56,037 nucleotides of DNA from JAGLTZ01 sp964637695. GTDB lineage: Bacteria; Blakebacterota; Blakebacteria; Blakebacterales; Blakebacteraceae. The notes under the pieces are model-generated. The model worked only from the letters and a program-made list of their open reading frames with translations. It had not been told where the DNA came from and did no database searches. The DNA is taken from the NCBI GenBank assembly GCA_964637695.1, contig CAZWVF010000011.1, forward strand, positions 1-56,037, given 5' to 3'. Positions 51,461 to 56,037 of the stretch are shown here, piece after piece. The translations under genes and the position numbers were made by a program. The first letter of the stretch is position 1, and every line of letters starts with the position of its first letter.

Positions 51461-53347
51461 TTAACCTTCCTGACGGAGGAATATTGCCAGGCGGGTGAGG
51501 ACGTTTCGGTATATGCCGGGGAGCTTGGAGAATTTTCGTGACAGTTCCTCTCTCGCTTCCGTATCACTGCTGCACCCGTGAACAGTTTCACGTGCCGTAT
51601 CGATATATCCCTGAACTCTCATAACGGCAATCCGTCTCAGTTCATCATCATCGGGACATATGAGACGGCCGACCCTGTCTATATCTCCATTCTCCTGCAG
51701 GAAGAGCCTGAAACATTCACCCTGCAGATAGTAGGTCAGACTGCTCCGGTCGGTTAAAGGCGGTGCATCATAGAGACCCGACACCGCAAGGCTGGAGAGA
51801 TTATCGGCTGCTGCCCGGATGTTGAAGCGATGGTTTTTCAGAATCCACATGACCCAGCTTCCCCTGGAATACCCTCCCTGCACCGATCTGTTCGCATGCT
51901 CACCACCTCTCGAAAGAAACTCTGCCGCGTCAGCGGCAGCCCGTCTGTCCGGCAGAACTGACTCTGGTAATTTCATCCTCTGCGGGAATGCATCCTCGAG
52001 CGCCCCGGCGTTGATGACTTTTCTCCCTTCCGACTGCAGGAGCACCCGTTCCATGATGTGGCGCAGTTCTCTGATATTGCCCGGAAAATCATAGAGTGTG
52101 AGATGTTCTATGAAGTTGTCGGCGAATTCAGGGAGGGGAAGGTTGTTGTCTTCCGCACATTGCCCCAGGAAGAAGGAGGCCAGGACAGGGATGTCCTCTT
52201 TTCTTTCACGCAGTGTTGGGATCCGAACCGGGTAGACGTAGAGACGGTAAAAGAGGTCTTCCCGGAATGTACCTTCCTGAACCGCCCTGTGCAGATCTCT
52301 ATTGCTTGCCGCGATGACCCTTACGTCCACTTCAATGGTCGCCGCACCACCGATCGGGCGGAAACGTCGCTCCTGCAGAACATGGAGAAGACGGCTCTGT
52401 GCAGAGGGAGGGAGGTTGCCTACCTCATCGAGGAAAAGCGTTCCGCCATCGGCAAGTTCAAAGACTCCCTTTCTGTCCAGGTCCGCTCCAGTAAAAGCTC
52501 CCTTGTTATGACCGAACAGCTCGCTTTCGATCAATGTTTCGGGAACGGCTCCGCAATCCACTTCGATAAATGGTCCCTCCCTGCGCGGCCCCATCTTATG
52601 AAGAACTTCGGCGGTGAGCTGCTTGCCGGTGCCGGTGTCTCCTTCCAGCAGAACCGTACAGGATGCAGCGGAAATAGTGCTCAGGTGCCTGAACAGTTCG
52701 AGAACGGCCCGGCTTTCACCTATGATATCCTGCAGGGCAGGATGCCTCTGTCTATAAGCACCGACCGATCCGGAACTCGCCGGCTCTTCAGTTACGGGAA
52801 CCGTTGACAGTTTCCCGAAAGCCATTGCAACGAGATAACCGACAGAACCAAGCAGGTTCAGGAGAAAAGGCTCATAGGTTCTGTCGAGGAAATTCGGCCC
52901 CAGCGTTATGAGACCGCTTAAATTGCCGCCTGCAGCCAGCGGTACCAGAAGCTCCGGATCCTTCTCCAACAACCTGGCGGGAATTGGAATATCCTCCCTG
53001 TGATCGGAAGACACTTTCGTCGAAGAGTAACCATTATTCAGCAGGAAAGGTCCCGATCTGTCGGTGAGAGCCTGAATACAGCTTTCAGATAGTCTGGACG
53101 GATGTGAGTTGAATATATCGAAGCCGCACCCCTGAAAGGGGTACAGGTTGTTGTTTTCATCGATAAGCCAGATTACGCCCCATCTGGCTCCGGTCAGTCC
53201 CATTACTGCAGTCAGTACATCGAAGGTCATCTGATCCTGTGCCGGAGACCCCTGGAGCAATCGACTGACTTCATAGAGGGTTGTCAGTTCGAATAATCGC
53301 TGGGAGGAGACGACCTCTGGTTCTTCAGATATTGGTCCGGTTGCCAT
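51461..53347 (-). CDS. Sigma-54-dependent transcriptional activator with GAF-type sensor
   Basis: This protein of about 628 aa has three parts. The N-terminal GAF-like sensor (about residues 20-180) begins FELTTLYEVSRLLQ. The AAA+ domain has Walker A GDTGTGKQ, the sigma-54 loop GAFTGAD, Walker B GGTLFLDEVGNLP and NIRELRHIMERV. The C-terminal part of about 150 residues is unusual: a short HTH-like stretch (FNIRAAADNL) is followed by a helical extension of unknown role. No receiver is present, so it responds to a small ligand or protein. The start at 53347 has GAAGGAAG at about 9 nt; a start 13 codons earlier (53386) is possible. Its target promoter is unknown. Confidence 0.9.
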   Translation of the reverse strand: MATGPISEEPEVVSSQRLFELTTLYEVSRLLQGSPAQDQMTFDVLTAVMGLTGARWGVIWLIDENNNLYPFQGCGFDIFNSHPSRLSESCIQALTDRSGPFLLNNGYSSTKVSSDHREDIPIPARLLEKDPELLVPLAAGGNLSGLITLGPNFLDRTYEPFLLNLLGSVGYLVAMAFGKLSTVPVTEEPASSGSVGAYRQRHPALQDIIGESRAVLELFRHLSTISAASCTVLLEGDTGTGKQLTAEVLHKMGPRREGPFIEVDCGAVPETLIESELFGHNKGAFTGADLDRKGVFELADGGTLFLDEVGNLPPSAQSRLLHVLQERRFRPIGGAATIEVDVRVIAASNRDLHRAVQEGTFREDLFYRLYVYPVRIPTLRERKEDIPVLASFFLGQCAEDNNLPLPEFADNFIEHLTLYDFPGNIRELRHIMERVLLQSEGRKVINAGALEDAFPQRMKLPESVLPDRRAAADAAEFLSRGGEHANRSVQGGYSRGSWVMWILKNHRFNIRAAADNLSSLAVSGLYDAPPLTDRSSLTYYLQGECFRLFLQENGDIDRVGRLICPDDDELRRIAVMRVQGYIDTARETVHGCSSDTEAREELSRKFSKLPGIYRNVLTRLAIFLRQEG

Positions 53348-53463
53348 AATATCGTGCTTCCTTCTTTTCTGAATATATCGAGGCATGATACTGCCTGCTT
53401 TTTAGCAAGTACGGATCGTCAATAACCAGAGTTTCACGATTTCTAATTGAAGAGTACGACCTG

Positions 53464-53501
53464 AAATAAAAAGACGGACACTCCCGGTACAGAAGTGTCC
53501 G
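53464..53501 (-). terminator. Rho-independent terminator of the small lipoprotein gene
   Basis: On the minus strand, CGGACACT / AGTGTCCG forms a perfect 8-bp stem with an 11-nt loop and is followed by TCTTTTTATTT. It lies about 50 nt after the lipoprotein stop and before the next gene on that strand. Confidence 0.85.
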
Positions 53502-53552
53502 CCGCGATCTCACCTGTGATACTTTGAGGTGCGCCTCGTATATAATAGTTGA

Positions 53553-54071
53553 TCAGGGCACCCAGGTGGACAGGGCGAGAACTGTCTCGGTGACAGTGAA
53601 CTTCATGTCGACGTCACTCCCGTCGTCAACCAGCATGGGTACGGTGGTTGAAACGGTTATTATCGACTCGTAGATCCTGTAATCGTAACCCATCGACTGG
53701 AGCAGTTCCTCCAGTATTGGAGCAAATTCCGGGTATTCCACACCGGCCGGAATCGACTTTGCTACTGATGCTGGAGCCAGGCGGGTCTGTGTTATTTCGA
53801 TTATCTCGGGATTACGCTCGGTGACGATAATCGCTGCATCTTCGGCTTCGTCCCTGACATAACAGCCCTGCTGATCCAACCAGGCTGATGCAACAACAGC
53901 AGCCAGATCAGTTATTGGATCAGCTTTCAGTATTGTATCAGCCTCGGGTCCGATCTTCAGGGCAAGGGAACCATCCGGAATGACATTCTGGTCCTGTTCA
54001 GGACCTGAGGGAGCATTGCTGCAGCCTGCAAGAAGTGCAAGAACAGCAACTGCAATCGTGAGGCGCTTCAT
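53553..54071 (-). CDS. Small lipoprotein, hypothetical
   Basis: This 172-aa exported protein has a textbook lipobox (VLALLAGCSN). The body is a short Asp-rich linker and one alpha/beta domain (ADPITDLAAVVASAWLDQQG, EDAAIIVTERNPEIIEI, MGYDYRIYESIITVSTTVPM). No family is recognised. The start at 54071 has a perfect AGGAGG at about 8 nt, and an upstream in-frame start would not begin with a clean signal peptide. It is monocistronic, with its own terminator. Confidence 0.8.
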   Translation of the reverse strand: MKRLTIAVAVLALLAGCSNAPSGPEQDQNVIPDGSLALKIGPEADTILKADPITDLAAVVASAWLDQQGCYVRDEAEDAAIIVTERNPEIIEITQTRLAPASVAKSIPAGVEYPEFAPILEELLQSMGYDYRIYESIITVSTTVPMLVDDGSDVDMKFTVTETVLALSTWVP

Positions 54072-54397
54072 CGTTATTAACCTCCTGAATTCGTTTAATA
54101 ATCCACCCAACCCAGTGGTGTTGATTTAACACCTGGCGGCACCTGCCTTGATGGGGTGCGGGTCTCCGCCATCCAATGCTGATATAGAAACGCAATTATC
54201 ATGCCAAATCTTATGAACGCTACTTAAAGTATCTATCTGAAAAGACTATTTTGTTGGCATGCAACAAGTTAGCAGGCACATACAGATGCATGTCGTCCGT
54301 GGCAGCACAGTTGATCCTCCGCACTCTATCCGCAATCGGTGGCTGATTTTTTCCGCAGTTGTAGAAACGCCGGCAGGCTTTCGGCTAAATTCTAACC
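54072..54397. other. Divergent intergenic region
   Basis: This 326-bp stretch lies between the divergent lipoprotein and aminotransferase genes. It holds one notable dyad, TTGTTG-GCATG-CAACAA at 54251-54267, about 130 nt before the aminotransferase. No clear -35/-10 pair or small gene is seen. Confidence 0.5.
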
Positions 54398-55783
54398 ATG
54401 AATAAGAACACCAGATTGATAGAGAATTTAAGCCGGGACTATATCGAAGAATTCCCCTGCGCCAGGCAGGAGTTCGAGCGGGCTAAAAAATATCTGATCG
54501 ATGGTGGAAGCCATACTCTGCGACTGTTCGAGCCGGCTCCCTTCAGGGTTGTAGAAGCGAGAGGCTCGTGTGTAACCGACAGTGACGGGCACGAGATACT
54601 CGACTTCTGGCAGGGTCATTACGCAAACATACTGGGTCACAATCCACCTCTGATCACCAAAATCCTGGCCCGCAGTTTCGAAAACGGATATGGACTGCAT
54701 ACCGGGATCACAGAGAATCTTCAGACCGACTATGCCGCCCTGCTGCTGCAACTGATCGGTGCCGAAAGGATACGGTTTACCTCCAGCGGAGCACTTGCGG
54801 ACATGTATTCGGTAATGCTGGCCCGTGCATTTACCGGAAGGCAGCTGATTCTCAAGGCCGGCGGTGGGTGGCAGGGAGCCCATCCGCTGACACTGAAAGG
54901 GGTTTCATACAGGGATGGTTACGATCACGGTGAATCTGAAGGTCTGTCACCAGACGAACTCGAGAGTGTGATCGTAACCCGATACAACGATCCTGAAGAT
55001 CTATCCGAAAAATTCAAGGATTTTGGCGATAGTATTGCCTGTCTGATCATCGAGCCGTGGATGGGGATGGGAGGATTCATGGCCTCCACATCTGAGTACC
55101 TGCGAACGGCCAGGGAACTGACACGGCAATCAGGGAGCATCCTGATCTTCGATGAAATCATTTCCGGATTCCGTTTCTGTGCAGGTGGTGTTCATAAGCT
55201 GTATGGGGTACAGCCAGATCTATCTACTTATGCAAAGATCATAGGCGGTGGTATGCCCCTGGCTGCAGTAGCCGGTCGAGATGACATTATTACCCTTTGC
55301 AGCCCCGGGAGTCAGAACCAGGTTAAATTCGACGGTGGAACTTTTTCAGCCCACCCCTCGGCACTTCTTGCGGGCATTACACTCATTGAATACCTGGCAG
55401 AACATGAGAAGGAGATATATCCGCGACTGGGGATGCTCGGGGAGAAGATGAGAAGAGGAGCCGAAGAAGCTTTTGCCCGGGAGGGGATATATGTGAAATG
55501 CACAGGGTATGGAAACGAAGTCGTCCCTGACAGTTCGCTCGGAATGATCAACTTCCCTCTTCGGGAGGAAACCGATCTGAGTTCTCCCGGGCAGGTCTGG
55601 AATCCGGAAGTATGCGATGTTGACAGGCGGGAAAAAGTATTGAAGCTGGCATTCCTGCTGGAAAGAGTACACGTGATGCACGGTCTGGGTGTTCTTTCCA
55701 CAGAACATACTGAAGAGGACCTTGAATGGTTTTTTTCAGCCTGTGAAGGTGCCGCCCGCAGAATTCAAGAGGGTCTCAAATAG
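54398..55783 (+). CDS. Class III aminotransferase (glutamate-1-semialdehyde aminomutase-like)
   Basis: This 461-aa PLP enzyme of fold-type I, class III has its PLP-ring Asp in ILIFDEIISGFRF and its Schiff-base Lys in DLSTYAKIIGGGMPLAA. The substrate side includes DSDGHEILDFWQGHYANILGHNPP. It is somewhat longer than HemL, and the N-terminus begins with an extra helix, so it may be a catabolic or biosynthetic aminotransferase and not the heme enzyme; no other heme gene is nearby. The Shine-Dalgarno is poor. A copy of the 34-bp palindrome lies 166 bp after the stop. Confidence 0.88.
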   Translation: MNKNTRLIENLSRDYIEEFPCARQEFERAKKYLIDGGSHTLRLFEPAPFRVVEARGSCVTDSDGHEILDFWQGHYANILGHNPPLITKILARSFENGYGLHTGITENLQTDYAALLLQLIGAERIRFTSSGALADMYSVMLARAFTGRQLILKAGGGWQGAHPLTLKGVSYRDGYDHGESEGLSPDELESVIVTRYNDPEDLSEKFKDFGDSIACLIIEPWMGMGGFMASTSEYLRTARELTRQSGSILIFDEIISGFRFCAGGVHKLYGVQPDLSTYAKIIGGGMPLAAVAGRDDIITLCSPGSQNQVKFDGGTFSAHPSALLAGITLIEYLAEHEKEIYPRLGMLGEKMRRGAEEAFAREGIYVKCTGYGNEVVPDSSLGMINFPLREETDLSSPGQVWNPEVCDVDRREKVLKLAFLLERVHVMHGLGVLSTEHTEEDLEWFFSACEGAARRIQEGLK

Positions 55784-55948
55784 AAGGTCGACAGGGAACA
55801 GATGGTCCAGTCGATGCGGAGAGGCTCATCGGGAATGAAGATCTCTAACCGGCAGCCACTGCACTATCGATCCTGTTCTCTGAGTCTGCTTGGCCGCGGG
55901 CAGTTTTTACCCCATAATCAGCGGAAGAGTTATCGATCTCTCTCATTA

Positions 55949-55982
55949 AGTGCTCCGCTCCGTAATCACGGAACGGTGTACT
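55949..55982. repeat. Palindromic repeat family, copy C (34 bp)
   Basis: Half-sites AGTGCTCCGCTCCGTAA and TCACGGAACGGTGTACT form an imperfect palindrome of the same length and core as copy B at 29023. It is followed by 55 bases of much higher GC that run to the end of the window, which may be the border of a repeated or mobile element. Confidence 0.7.
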
Positions 55983-56037
55983 TAGGAGCCTGTCGGAGTA
56001 AGCCACCGGCTGCGGTCTGCGCCGGCAACCGGCCGAC

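Noticed and set aside
1..56037. CRISPR array, rRNA genes or a transposase gene
   Set aside because: No regularly spaced repeats, rRNA-like stretches or transposase motifs were seen on either strand.

Overview
The window is 56 kb of scaffolded draft assembly, with five runs of exactly 100 N. It most likely comes from an uncultured Gram-negative bacterium. Base composition is close to half GC by eye. Lipoprotein signal peptides, sigma-54 activators, secreted S9 peptidases, an ABC-less MacB/FtsX-type permease, a BNR-propeller exoprotein and a propeller-type hybrid histidine kinase recall the FCB/Krumholzibacteria/Acidobacteria-like uncultured lineages. No marker gene settles the phylum. A tungsten-type aldehyde:ferredoxin oxidoreductase and a selenocysteine peroxiredoxin suggest anaerobic or microaerobic life with a working Sec pathway.

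Layout. 1-3.5 kb: a histidine kinase / NtrC-type regulator pair, then a small operon (receiver with Asn at the phospho-site, helical mini-protein, intact receiver) behind a near-consensus -24/-12 promoter with two dyads upstream. 3.6-7.8 kb, minus strand: a serine hydrolase and a large S9 peptidase, then a truncated glutamine amidotransferase remnant. 7.8-11.4 kb: a strong hairpin, a SRPBCC protein, an assembly join, an ethylbenzene-dehydrogenase-like lipoprotein and an NTP-exchanger-like MFS protein. 11.6-25.1 kb: FtsX-type permease, DPP-IV-like S9 peptidase, GNAT, amidase, aminotransferase overlapping ATP-dependent PEP carboxykinase, and a BNR exoprotein. 25.1-29 kb: a solo recombinase-domain protein, a lipoprotein, a GYD protein, a peroxiredoxin whose catalytic Cys codon is TGA, and an M20 amidohydrolase.

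29.1-32.8 kb is a tight operon: double TIGR04076 protein, four-cluster ferredoxin, AOR catalytic subunit, and a NodB-fold protein that has lost its metal ligands. 33-36.4 kb: a diheme cytochrome c lipoprotein with a clear promoter and terminator, a second assembly join, a lipoprotein, and a truncated type IIG restriction enzyme. 36.5-42.6 kb is a poly-gamma-glutamate-like operon (PgsB, PgsC, PgsW, DUF6305 protein, DctM/CitT-like transporter, 54-aa membrane peptide, M14/AstE-like carboxypeptidase). It has no PgsA/CapA, and a secreted C69 dipeptidase follows. 44-56 kb: a tandem ThyX-like protein, a hybrid sensor kinase, a lipoprotein, class I FBP aldolase, a second sigma-54 activator, a small lipoprotein and a class III aminotransferase.

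The most interesting points are the selenocysteine peroxiredoxin with its SECIS-like hairpin, the expanded pgs operon, the AOR operon with a pseudo-deacetylase, the sigma-54-driven split-signalling operon, and a family of intergenic 34-bp palindromes. Two N gaps are flanked by identical 55-base sequences. They are almost certainly unmerged k-mer overlaps, not biological repeats.
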